Assembly: GCF_041438865.1 (NCBI RefSeq)
Contig: NZ_CP109450.1
Span: forward strand, 4,962,501-5,026,500
DNA length: 64,000 bases
From: Streptomyces sp. NBC_01471
Lineage (GTDB): Bacteria > Actinomycetota > Actinomycetes > Streptomycetales > Streptomycetaceae
Direction of reading: 5' to 3'
Shown here: one piece after another, positions 49,187 through 57,717 of the stretch
How positions within the stretch are numbered: the stretch's first letter is position 1
Layout: each line of letters opens with the position of its first letter
Made by a program: the position numbers and the translations under genes
The notes under the pieces: model-generated
Told to the model about the DNA's origin: nothing
Databases searched by the model: none
Seen by the model: only the letters and a program-made list of their open reading frames with translations

Positions 49187-49861
49187 TCAGACGTCGCCCC
49201 AGCCTGCGATGTCGGAGACTTCATCGGTGGCGGCAGCCATCTCGTCGCGGACCGGGGAAGACGTGTTTCGCATATTCACCAGGAAGTCGCTGTCTGCGAT
49301 CCCGCGCTGCTGGGTCGCCAGCTCCTTCAACGAGTCGACGATCGAGTTCTGGGCCTCTTGTTCGAGGCGCTGAAGACGTCCAACCGGAGACTCCTGAAGG
49401 CCGGGCCTGACGATGACGCTCTGAACACGACTCAACATGAAGTCAAAAGTTCCGAGAATCGTCTCAAGTGTCTGCCCCGACATTTCGGCCCGCGCTGCAC
49501 TGGGATTCAAGTGGACTGCAATCGCGTTGACGATGAGCATTGCGCATTGGTCAATGAAGAACCCCTTGCTGTCGGGATCCTCCGTGTTCAGCGATTCCGA
49601 TTTCATCTCGAATTGGTCCAAGATGTCAATGAGGGTATCTTCGGATACGTTGCCCAGTGGCGCCTGCCAGGCAACTTCCAGCATCTCGGCGAACCACTCT
49701 GCATCTTCCGGATCGGCCAGTCGGGCGAGTACGCCACTGCCACGTTCGGCACACGCGAGGCAGAAAACGGCCAAAAGGCCGTCCGGTACGTCACGAAGAG
49801 CCGTGCAGGTGTCCGTATCGATAACGCATGTCGGACAAAGGTGTTGATTCACATTAAGCAC
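49187..49861 (-). CDS. Hypothetical protein, last gene of the RHS toxin locus
   Basis: A 224-residue soluble protein that I do not recognise. The N-terminus has spaced Cys (CPTC at 9-12, then CT near 19 and CLAC near 34-37) that could bind a metal. The rest is mostly helical with charged residues and no signal or membrane helix. GC and codon use are clearly lower than in flanking core genes, as in the immunity gene 81 nt upstream, so it was probably acquired with the toxin tip. Possible second immunity protein or orphan immunity remnant; unproven. Confidence 0.75.
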   Translation of the reverse strand: MLNVNQHLCPTCVIDTDTCTALRDVPDGLLAVFCLACAERGSGVLARLADPEDAEWFAEMLEVAWQAPLGNVSEDTLIDILDQFEMKSESLNTEDPDSKGFFIDQCAMLIVNAIAVHLNPSAARAEMSGQTLETILGTFDFMLSRVQSVIVRPGLQESPVGRLQRLEQEAQNSIVDSLKELATQQRGIADSDFLVNMRNTSSPVRDEMAAATDEVSDIAGWGDV

Positions 49862-49942
49862 CCTTCGTGACGGTCAGGAACCTTATCTCATTACAGACCT
49901 CGCACAATGGGCGTCACCCTGACGCCGCAGGATGACAAAATC

Positions 49943-50329
49943 TCAGAGATGGTATGGATGCAAATAGATTTGGGGCGTATTGAAAGAAATCACGCTCCCC
50001 GCCTCAGGGATGGAATCATTTGAGGCCATCTCGATCAGAATGATGTCGAGGCCAACTTTGATGGCGATCACTGCATCCTCGCCAACTGACTCGACCCGCC
50101 CAACAACGGTAACGCCATTGCATTGTGTGTTAATTCCGTGGATTTTCGTCGTGGCACCCTCCTCAAGAGTCCACTTTTCGACCTCCTCAGGCACATCAAT
50201 CTCCACGTCATGAAAACCGGATCCCGGCACATCTCTTTCCCCCCAAATTCCCCATGCCGCCCCGTCCGGTCCTCTGAATTCCACCGATCGGCATTCGAGG
50301 TCCAGGATGCCGACTACTTCAATTCTCAT
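49943..50329 (-). CDS. Putative immunity protein of the RHS toxin
   Basis: A 128-residue, acidic, beta-rich protein (MRIEVVGILDLECRSVEF; ends SFNTPQIYLHPYHL) with no signal peptide. Its ATG shares one base with the stop codon of the RHS gene (TAATG), a classic translational-coupling arrangement. Position and size match immunity proteins that neutralise the polymorphic toxin tip encoded just upstream. The family is not recognised. Low GC relative to the chromosome. Confidence 0.8.
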   Translation of the reverse strand: MRIEVVGILDLECRSVEFRGPDGAAWGIWGERDVPGSGFHDVEIDVPEEVEKWTLEEGATTKIHGINTQCNGVTVVGRVESVGEDAVIAIKVGLDIILIEMASNDSIPEAGSVISFNTPQIYLHPYHL

Positions 50330-53300
50330 TATTTCAACCCCAGTGGAACTCTTACCATTGTATTATCCACGATCCATGTGTTGGTGGGTGATATAAATGT
50401 CCAGGTTTCCTTGTGGAAGTGGAATCTTGTTGGCTTACTTCCCATTTCATGGGACCCCAATCGTATGCTTCGCAGCCCATCTGCCGAAACGAGGCGGTCT
50501 GGGTCCGGGACGCCTTTTCGCGGGTGGATGTCGGTGTAGGGCCCATCGCCCAGGAACCGTTCCCACTCTTCCATCGCTTGATGAGGCTTCAGGGGCTTTG
50601 GCGCCGTGATTTCCGGGGTGCGGACAATGGTTTCATCTGGTATTTTGCAGGGTCCAAGTCCTAGAGGATCGGACCCAACGTGAGGGTTGCGGACGTAGGC
50701 GGTGGGGTTGGGGTCCGGGGCGAGGCCGAGGGGGTCGGGGCTGAGGTACTGCGCCGATTCGGGGTCGTAGTAGCGGAAATAGTTGTAATGGAGCCCGTTC
50801 TCCGGATCGTAGTACTGCCCCGGAAACCGGAGGGGCGAGTAGGCCGTGCTGTTGACACCCCAGGCGGTATTGCCCCACAGAGTGGACCTCGCGCGCCAGG
50901 CAACCGCCCCCGATTCGTCAACCAACTCTCTCGGGGCCCCGACAAGATCCGTGACGATGGCGAAGAAGCGCGAATCGATCACTTGCTGACGGGCGTCCAC
51001 TGCGCTGATGCGTTCTGTCTGCGCCACGGGCTGAAGTCCACTGTGGTCCCAGGTCAGAGTCACCGCCTCAGAGCGGTCAGTTGAAACGGTGGTCTGCTCA
51101 CAGAGCACAGTGCCGTCCCAGGTGAAATCCACTTGCTCGACGACGTTGTCGCTTCCTGCAGCCAGTCGCTGCTTGGCGATGCGGCGGCCGAGTGCGTCAT
51201 ACAGGTAGCGCCAGCGGGTTCCATCGGGTGTCGTGACGCCCGTGAGATGATCCTCGGCATCCCACGTGTAACGCCAGGTATCACGCTTGCGCGACATCCT
51301 CGTCTTCTGGCGAAGGGTGACACGTCCTTGAGGATCGTGCTCGAAGCGGACACGGCCGGCACTGGTGATACTGGTGCCGTTGTAGGAACGAGGGCCGACA
51401 GCCTCATGACCGGGGTGGCTGGCAGGCCAGTCGGCGTGCGCCTGATTACCGGCCGCGTCGTACGTGTACCGCTCGCTCCAGTCATCGGCACGGACGGCGG
51501 TGACGCGCCCTGCTGGGTCGAGATCGAAGTGGCGAGTGCCGTTCAACTGGTCATCGAGGCGAACCAAGCTGTCATCAGACCGGTAGGAATAGGCGCGCCG
51601 CTGAATACTTCTGCCATCCGCGCCACTCAGTGCCTGGGAGGTCAAACGTCCCACCGCGTCGAAGGAGTTCGCCAAGGTGATGGCCTTGCCGACATGGCGG
51701 GACAACTCCTGTCCTGCGGAGTCGTGTTCGAAAGCAATGGTTCGCCCGGCAGTAAGCAATTCCATGCGCCGGCCTACTGCGTCATATTGGGACGTACTGA
51801 CGGCTCCGATAGGGGTGGTACGGCTTACGCGACGGCCCAGGTCGTCATACGCGTAATGAGTAGCCCGCCCGCCGACTGTTTCAGACAGTGGCCTTCCGGC
51901 CCTGTCGCGCTGCAGGATTACGGTCGTATCGGAATTTACGGCTTGTACGAGTTGCCCCGCTATGTCGTAAACATAGTCGCTGATGGTCTCGCCCACATAC
52001 TTGCGTGCGATCTGACCGAGTGCGCTTCGTTCGTAGCGGATGGTCTGCCCCGCTGAGTTGGTGCGCGCGACCAGGCGTCCGGTTGGGTCATGCCCGTAGA
52101 GGAGCGTACGGCCGTCGAAGTCGGACTCAGAAAGTAGACGCCCAGCCGGATCGTAGTTGTACTGCCATACCAACCCTCGGGGATTGCGGACCTCGGCCAA
52201 GCGTAGTTCGGTGTCGTGCAAAAACTCATAGCGGAGGCCATCGGGTTCGGTGCGAGACATGATGAGATCGAACTCTGTGTATTCGAACCGAGTGACCCCG
52301 CCCATCGCATCGGTATGACTGGTGCAGTTTCCTTCCCCGTCGTACGCCCAGGACTCAACAGCGCCATCCGGCAGAGTGCGACGCGTCAGGTTCCCTTCAA
52401 CCGTCCATTCGAGGAGGGTGCGGTTTCCGAGAGGGTCCGTAATCGATGCCGGGTTACCGAAGGGATGGCGTTCATACCGGGTTTTCGCGCCCAGTGGGTC
52501 ACTGATCTCCATGGTCAGACCAGCGGGATTGCACCGGATTCGGGTGGTCTGGCTGAGAGCGTCCGTCACTGAAGTCAGGTGACCCGCTCTGTTGTGGGTA
52601 TAGCGGGTTGTGGTCCCTGCAGGATCCGTCAGAGCGCTTCGGTTGCCGCGTTCGTCATATTCCTGGCTCCATTGGACGCCGCCCGGCCCTGTGATCGTGG
52701 TGGGGAGCCCAAGGCTGTTGTACTCAGCCGTTGTTGCTTGACCGTCCGGGCGCACGGTTCCCTTGAGGCGTCCCTGATCGTCATAGGTATAGCGGGTGGT
52801 GTGGCCGAGTGGGTCGGTGACAGCGGTGAGGTGGTGGTCGGTGTCCCATTGTTGGTGGGTGGTGTGGCCGAGTGGGTTGGTCTCGCGGATGAGGCGGTAG
52901 GCGTCGTTGTGCTGGTAGTGGCTGGTGTGGCCGAGGGAGTTGGTGACGCTGGTGGTGCGAGTGGTGTCGTTGTAGCTGAGGGTTCCGGAGAGGTAGCCGC
53001 CGGTGCCGTGGGTGCGGATGACCCGGCCCTGCGCGTCGTACGTATACGTATAGGTGGTGTCGTTGCGGTCGATCCAGGAGGTGATGCGGCTGTCGGTGTC
53101 GTAGGTGAAGCGCAGGGGGAGGCCGGAGGAGTTGGTGACGTCGGTGAGGTGGCCTTCGTCGTTGTAGCCGTAGGAGAGCAGTGTGGTGCCGGGCGAGTCC
53201 GTGGCGTGGGGGTCGATCAGGCGTAGGGCGGTGATGCGGGGTTGGGTGGGGTGGTGGTCGAGGGCGATGCGGTAGCCCCCGGTGTGGCTGACCTCGACTG

Positions 53301-54666
53301 GGGTGCCGTTGTCGGTGTAGTGGAGGGTGATGCGCTGGTTGTTGCGGTCGACGATGGCCTGGAGGGGCAGGTCGATGGCTTGGTTGTCGTCGGTGGGCTG
53401 GGGGGTGTGGAAGATGTGGGCGAGCCCGGTGTCGGGGTCGGTGATGCGCAGTCCGCCGTCGGTCTCGGTGTCCCAGGTCAGGGCGAGGCGTGACCCGGTT
53501 TCCGGGTGGACGGGTGTGTTGGTCTCGGGGTCGGGGCGGGGGTAGGTGAGGCGGGCGCCGTCGGGGGCGGTGTAGATGACTCCCTCGTCGTCGACCTGAA
53601 TACGCTGGTCGAGGGTGGAGGCCCAGGAGGGCCCGAACCAGCCGCCCCACCGGTAGGACGAGATATGCGTCCGTTCCAGGACGAGAGGGAGCGTGCCCGG
53701 GAGGGTGACGTCGGTCTGCGGCAGGAGCATGTCGCCGGTGGCGACATCGATCGGGTCGAGTTTGCATTCCTTGAACATCCCGCGGATCGAGGCGGGAAGC
53801 TTCTCCCACTCCGAGGGCCGCAACTTCAGGCGGGACAACCCTGACCCGTTGAGGTTCAGAGCCTTCGCGAGGTCGGCCATCTCACCCGGCTTCAGGGCTT
53901 TGAGGCCCTTCCCGAGGGCTTTGCCGAGGAAGCCGAGACCGACCCCGGCGACGGCGCCCTCGGTGAGGAGTTTCGCGAGTTTCCCGGGGTCTTTGAATGC
54001 GCCGGGGTCTTCGAGGGCGGTGGTGAAGGCGGTGAACTTCATGCCCTCACCGGCGAGTTTCCCGACCTTCGCGACGGTCTTGATGTCCTTCAGTGCCTTC
54101 AGGGCCCGCTCGACGTTACGGACGGCCTCCATCACCGTGCGCACGGTGGCGCCCAGTGCGCTGCCTTCCTCCTCGATCCGCGTGACCAACGCGATGACCT
54201 TCAGCGCACGCTCACCCGCCACCAGGGTCGAGGCGACCTCGGACATCCCCGCCGTCAGCACCGACAGGGCCAGGCCGGCGATCTCGAACTCGGCGATCTC
54301 CGCGACCATCACCCCGATCTGGGTGATCAACTCATGCGCCTCATCGGCGAACTCGTCGAGCGCCGTCGCACCACCACGCAGGGAATGCGCCATGTCCGTG
54401 GCGTGCTTGCGCATCGTCCGCGCCCGCTTGGAGAACGCCTTCGCGGTCTCGCCCTCCCACGTCACACCCGACATCGCCACTTCAGCACCGTGAGCAGCGT
54501 CCTCCAGCCCCTTGGCCAGAGCCCGCCAGTGCTTCGCTATCTCCCGGACCCCATCAGGATCGACCGCCGGATCAGTGATCCCCAGGAACTCCAGACCACT
54601 GGCCATCGTGTCCCCGAAGGCATGGTTGGCCTTACTGATCCAGTGCAGCGGATTCAGATCCACCAC
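50329..54666 (-). CDS. RHS/YD-repeat polymorphic toxin with N-terminal WXG-like domain
   Basis: A 1445-residue protein. Residues about 40-130 are a helical WXG100-like domain with W70-E71-G72 in VTWEGETAKAF, suggesting type VII (ESX-like) export. A helical region up to about 290 follows, then a DUF6531 pre-repeat domain (DPIDVATGDMLLPQTDV, about 305-380). YD repeats run through about 1290, then the RHS core (YYDPENGLHYNYFRYYDPES, YLSPDPLGLAPDPNPTAYV). The tip, after the last DPLGL, is residues 1338-1445 (50332-50655), with SADGLRSIRLGSHEM and RFHFHKETW. The tip should be the toxic domain; its activity is not identified, though paired His suggest a nuclease-like enzyme. The last base is shared with the next gene. 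Confidence 0.92.
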   Translation of the reverse strand: MVDLNPLHWISKANHAFGDTMASGLEFLGITDPAVDPDGVREIAKHWRALAKGLEDAAHGAEVAMSGVTWEGETAKAFSKRARTMRKHATDMAHSLRGGATALDEFADEAHELITQIGVMVAEIAEFEIAGLALSVLTAGMSEVASTLVAGERALKVIALVTRIEEEGSALGATVRTVMEAVRNVERALKALKDIKTVAKVGKLAGEGMKFTAFTTALEDPGAFKDPGKLAKLLTEGAVAGVGLGFLGKALGKGLKALKPGEMADLAKALNLNGSGLSRLKLRPSEWEKLPASIRGMFKECKLDPIDVATGDMLLPQTDVTLPGTLPLVLERTHISSYRWGGWFGPSWASTLDQRIQVDDEGVIYTAPDGARLTYPRPDPETNTPVHPETGSRLALTWDTETDGGLRITDPDTGLAHIFHTPQPTDDNQAIDLPLQAIVDRNNQRITLHYTDNGTPVEVSHTGGYRIALDHHPTQPRITALRLIDPHATDSPGTTLLSYGYNDEGHLTDVTNSSGLPLRFTYDTDSRITSWIDRNDTTYTYTYDAQGRVIRTHGTGGYLSGTLSYNDTTRTTSVTNSLGHTSHYQHNDAYRLIRETNPLGHTTHQQWDTDHHLTAVTDPLGHTTRYTYDDQGRLKGTVRPDGQATTAEYNSLGLPTTITGPGGVQWSQEYDERGNRSALTDPAGTTTRYTHNRAGHLTSVTDALSQTTRIRCNPAGLTMEISDPLGAKTRYERHPFGNPASITDPLGNRTLLEWTVEGNLTRRTLPDGAVESWAYDGEGNCTSHTDAMGGVTRFEYTEFDLIMSRTEPDGLRYEFLHDTELRLAEVRNPRGLVWQYNYDPAGRLLSESDFDGRTLLYGHDPTGRLVARTNSAGQTIRYERSALGQIARKYVGETISDYVYDIAGQLVQAVNSDTTVILQRDRAGRPLSETVGGRATHYAYDDLGRRVSRTTPIGAVSTSQYDAVGRRMELLTAGRTIAFEHDSAGQELSRHVGKAITLANSFDAVGRLTSQALSGADGRSIQRRAYSYRSDDSLVRLDDQLNGTRHFDLDPAGRVTAVRADDWSERYTYDAAGNQAHADWPASHPGHEAVGPRSYNGTSITSAGRVRFEHDPQGRVTLRQKTRMSRKRDTWRYTWDAEDHLTGVTTPDGTRWRYLYDALGRRIAKQRLAAGSDNVVEQVDFTWDGTVLCEQTTVSTDRSEAVTLTWDHSGLQPVAQTERISAVDARQQVIDSRFFAIVTDLVGAPRELVDESGAVAWRARSTLWGNTAWGVNSTAYSPLRFPGQYYDPENGLHYNYFRYYDPESAQYLSPDPLGLAPDPNPTAYVRNPHVGSDPLGLGPCKIPDETIVRTPEITAPKPLKPHQAMEEWERFLGDGPYTDIHPRKGVPDPDRLVSADGLRSIRLGSHEMGSKPTRFHFHKETWTFISPTNTWIVDNTMVRVPLGLK

Positions 54667-54671
54667 CGCGC

Positions 54672-54983
54672 TCAGCCCTTCTTCGCACGCGCAGCGGCAC
54701 TCAGCAGCACATCGAGGAGATCGAACGCATCCGACACCTCACCCAGGAGCTTGGCCTCCTGACCCCACTCCTCATTCAACGACGCCGTCAGACCCGACAG
54801 GGTATGCATCCCCTCCCGGATATCACCCGTCGCCTTCAGCAAAGACCCCAACGCCCCCAACGCCGACAGATCATGCGACGCCGCCGTGAAATCCTGCAAC
54901 GGCTTCTCCGTGTGATGCCGCGCCCCACGCAGCCCCGACGCCGCCTTCGCCATCGACACAGCATCCTTCGCCAAATCCGACAC
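54672..54983 (-). CDS. Small helical WXG100-like partner of the RHS toxin
   Basis: A 103-residue all-helical protein that starts with GTG at 54983 and ends 5 nt before the RHS start. It has LNEEWGQEAKLLGEVSDAF in its second helix. Size, helical content and position match the small WXG100/LXG-type partner proteins that co-fold with and help export ESX-type substrates. A GGGGTGGGGTG stretch precedes the start. It is the first gene of the toxin operon. Confidence 0.8.
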   Translation of the reverse strand: MSDLAKDAVSMAKAASGLRGARHHTEKPLQDFTAASHDLSALGALGSLLKATGDIREGMHTLSGLTASLNEEWGQEAKLLGEVSDAFDLLDVLLSAAARAKKG

Positions 54984-55114
54984 AGCACCCCACCCCCGTC
55001 AACCCACCGACCTTGTGCACATGCCAACCAACAAAGGTACGTGGAGGGGCTCGCGGGCAGGCGTGGAAAATGTAAAGAACTGGTCAGGCGGGTGCCGTGT
55101 CGAGCAAGGCGCCG

Positions 55115-55435
55115 TTATGCGCTCCCGGCTGCCGCCGGAGTGGCGTTCAGTACGGCGTCGAGCAGCCCGGGAAAGCGGGTGTCGAGGTCTTCGCGGCGCA
55201 GGGTGACCGCCTTGTAGCGGCCCTCGCGCTGTTCGCGGGTGATGCCGGATTCGCGCAGGACCCGCCAGTGGTGGGTCGCTGTCGCCTTCGTGACCTCCAG
55301 GGGCAGGCTGCCGCAGGTGCGCTCGCCGGGAGAGGCGGCCAGTTCGCAGAGGATGCCCAGCCGCACCGGGTTCCCCAGCGCGGACAGCACGTCCGGCAGT
55401 TGCAGTTGGTCGCGGTGGGGGTGGTAGGTGGCCAT
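55115..55435 (-). CDS. ArsR-family transcriptional regulator
   Basis: A 106-residue winged-helix regulator. The core LPDVLSALGNPVRLGILCELAASPGERTCGSLPL leads to the recognition helix TKATATHHWRVLRESGI, followed by the wing REQREGRYKAVTLR. No metal-binding Cys pair of the ELCVCDL type is seen; the only Cys are C36 and a CG in GERTCGS. The start ATG at 55435 is preferred over an ATG 18 nt upstream. It is divergent from the SDR gene, its probable target. Confidence 0.9.
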   Translation of the reverse strand: MATYHPHRDQLQLPDVLSALGNPVRLGILCELAASPGERTCGSLPLEVTKATATHHWRVLRESGITREQREGRYKAVTLRREDLDTRFPGLLDAVLNATPAAAGSA

Positions 55436-55539
55436 GCTTCGAGCGTACGACATTCCTCGTACTGACCGAATTGCCGGATTCTAAGTTCGATTGTACGGTT
55501 TCTTTCATACAGACAGACTGATGGAAGAGTGAACCCCCT

Positions 55540-56245
55540 GTGAGCACCCCCACGCACCCCCCGGTCGCCATCGTCACCGCCGCAGGCCGCGGCAGGCATC
55601 GCCCGCGAGCTGGCCGACGCCGGTTACCGCCTGACCCTGTTCAGCCAGGGCCCCGGCATCCACGACCTGGCCGCCGAACTCGGTGCCGGCGCTGTCCAGG
55701 GCTCGATGACCGAGCCCGACGACCTCGCCCGCCTGGTCGACGTCACCCTGGAGCAGCACGGCCGCATCGACGCCCTGGTCAACGGCGCGGGCCACGCCAC
55801 CAACGGCGACCTGCTCGACATCACCGACCAGGACTGGCACGCGGGCCTGGACATGGTGCTGCTCAGCGTCGTGCGGATGGCCCGACTGGTCACCCCGCAC
55901 ATGACCGCGGCCGGGCGCGGGGCGATCGAGAATCTCTCCTCGTACACCGCGTTCGAGCCCATGGGTGCCATCCCCCTCAACTCCAGCCTGCGCGCCGCCC
56001 TCAGCTCGTTCACCAAGCTCTACGCGGATCGCTATGCCGCCGCCGGGCTGCGGATGAACAGCATCCTGCCGGGCTTCGTCGACAGCTGGCCCGAGGACCC
56101 CGACTTCCTCGCTCGTATCCCCGCCGGGCGCTACGCGACCACGGCCGAGGTCGGGAAACTCGCCGCCTTCCTGGTCAGCGACAACGCCACCTACATCAAC
56201 GGTGAGAGCATCCGCATCGACGGCTCCGCCGCCCGCTCCCTCTAG
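55540..56245 (+). pseudogene. Frameshifted SDR-family oxidoreductase gene
   Basis: The gene begins with GTG at 55540 (VSTPTHPPVAIVTAAGRG), the cofactor-binding strand. It then loses frame near 55591-55600, and the rest of the protein (IARELADAGYRLTLFSQ through IRIDGSAARSL) continues in another frame to 56245. Relative to the usual TAAGRGIGAGIAREL, a loss of about 8 nt between two GGCA copies would explain it. The downstream part alone (from 55706) lacks the Rossmann Gly motif. It also lacks the usual Tyr-x-x-x-Lys: the matching segment reads NSSLR. The subfamily is divergent; activity is uncertain even if the frame were intact. The stop overlaps the convergent MFS stop. Confidence 0.85.
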
Positions 56246-57633
56246 GTCTTCTCCGAATCCGGGACGTTCTTCGGGACGGTTTCCGGGACGGTTTCCGGGA
56301 CGTTCTTCGGCCCGGAGGTTTTCGACGACGCCGACGTGGCCGCGCACAGCAGGAGCGCGAGGGCTGCCGCCGAGGCGGGAACCGCGTAGCCGGTGGTGGG
56401 GCTCAGACGTTCAACGAACCAGCCCGCCGTCGCCGAGCCCGCTGCTGTGCCGCCCAGGATTGCTGTGACGGCCAGTGTCATTCCCTCGTTCAACTGGCCC
56501 TGTGATGTGCTGCGTTGGACCAGGGTCATGCCGGTGACCATGGTCGGCGCGGTGGCCGCGCCCGCCACGAGCAGGGCGGCCGACAGGGCGAGCAGGGAGC
56601 CGGTCGCCGCCGCCGCGATGAGCGGGCCCGTCATCAGTACGGTCATGGCGGCGAGGCAGCCGAGCAGGCGCCGCCGTACGTTCCGGGCCGGCCGCGCCGA
56701 TCCGTACAGCAGGCCCGCGACGCACGATCCGGCAGCCTGGAGTGCGAGGACCGCGCCCGCCGCCGAACGGTGCCCCTGCGCATCGGAGAAGGCGATCGTG
56801 GTCACCTCCATGGCGCCGAAGACCGCGCCGGTCGCGAGGAAGACGGCGATCAGGGACGGGAACCCGGAGGCGCGCAGCGGGGAGCGCGTCGCGGTCGTCC
56901 GGGGTGCCGGGGGCGGTTCCGTGGCGCGCTGGGCGGCGAAGATCAGCACGCCGGTGACCAGGAGTACCGCTCCCACCAGGGTGCCCGCCTCCGGGAAGAG
57001 CGACGAGCAGAGGAACGCGGCCACCGCCGGGCCGAGCATGAAGCAGAGCTCGTCCACGGCCTGTTCGAAGGAGTTGGCGATGTGCAGGGTGTCCGGATCG
57101 CCGCGGTGCAGATGGGACCAGCGGGCCCGGGACATTCCGCCCGTGTTGGGGGTGGTGGCGGTCGCGGCGTAGGCGGCGAAGAGCGTCCAGTCCGGTGCGT
57201 CGTACCGCACGCAGAGGAGCAGGGCCAGCGAACCGAGCGCCGCGAGCAGGGTGGCGGGGACGGCGACCCTGGACTGGCCGTGACGGTCGACCAGGCGTGC
57301 CGTCCACGGGCCGACGACCGCGGTGGCGGCGAGACCGGTGGCGGTGACGGCCCCGGCGAGCGCGTACGAGCCGCGTGACCCGGCGATCATGATCACGGCG
57401 CTGACACTGAACATCCCCATGGGGAGCCGGGCGAGGAGGTTGCCCGCGGTGAAGGCGCGGGCGCCCGGGGTGGCCAGCAGCCTGCGGTAGGGGGCGAGGG
57501 GGCCGCCGCCCGCGGTACCCGGGCCGGGAGGGGGCTCTGCGGCGCCGGTGCTGATGGAAGTGGTGGGAGGGGGAGTGGGGCTGGGGCTGGTGGTGCGGGC
57601 TGCGGTGCGGGTGTGTTCGTGTTCCGGCTCCAT
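56242..57633 (-). CDS. MFS transporter (drug-efflux-like)
   Basis: A 463-residue major-facilitator protein with a Pro/Thr-rich N-tail and about 12 membrane segments (e.g. FTAGNLLARLPMGMFSVSAVIMI, VGPWTARLVDRHGQSRV at the conserved loop 2-3 motif). The C-tail carries a short PETVPETVPKNVP repeat. Such proteins usually export small molecules; the substrate is unknown. The start at 57633 (MEPEHEH) is the first ATG with a sensible leader. Divergent from a LysR gene, 84 nt apart. Its stop TAG overlaps the SDR stop by two to four bases. Confidence 0.9.
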   Translation of the reverse strand: MEPEHEHTRTAARTTSPSPTPPPTTSISTGAAEPPPGPGTAGGGPLAPYRRLLATPGARAFTAGNLLARLPMGMFSVSAVIMIAGSRGSYALAGAVTATGLAATAVVGPWTARLVDRHGQSRVAVPATLLAALGSLALLLCVRYDAPDWTLFAAYAATATTPNTGGMSRARWSHLHRGDPDTLHIANSFEQAVDELCFMLGPAVAAFLCSSLFPEAGTLVGAVLLVTGVLIFAAQRATEPPPAPRTTATRSPLRASGFPSLIAVFLATGAVFGAMEVTTIAFSDAQGHRSAAGAVLALQAAGSCVAGLLYGSARPARNVRRRLLGCLAAMTVLMTGPLIAAAATGSLLALSAALLVAGAATAPTMVTGMTLVQRSTSQGQLNEGMTLAVTAILGGTAAGSATAGWFVERLSPTTGYAVPASAAALALLLCAATSASSKTSGPKNVPETVPETVPKNVPDSEKT

Positions 57634-57694
57634 GGGCGTCAGCCTTCCGGGCCGCGCCTGGCACGGTCCAACACCTGTTCGGGGCCGATTGACG

Positions 57695-57702
57695 CGCATG
57701 CG
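57695..57702. promoter_or_regulatory. Palindrome CGCATGCG in the LysR/MFS divergent region
   Basis: The 8-bp palindrome lies just after a TTGACG (57689-57694) and 15 nt upstream of the LysR start, in an 84-nt divergent gap. It may be part of a LysR-type binding site. Short, so of low weight. Confidence 0.3.
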
Positions 57703-57717
57703 TTGTAAGTTCGGCGG

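Noticed and set aside
52781..53809. His/Pro/Arg-rich minus-strand frame within the RHS gene
   Set aside because: Out-of-frame reading of YD-repeat sequence; the RHS frame is continuous.
55706..56245. Treating the downstream SDR part as a complete gene with ATG at 55706
   Set aside because: It would lack the cofactor-binding Gly motif, which is visible upstream in another frame, so a broken gene is the better description.
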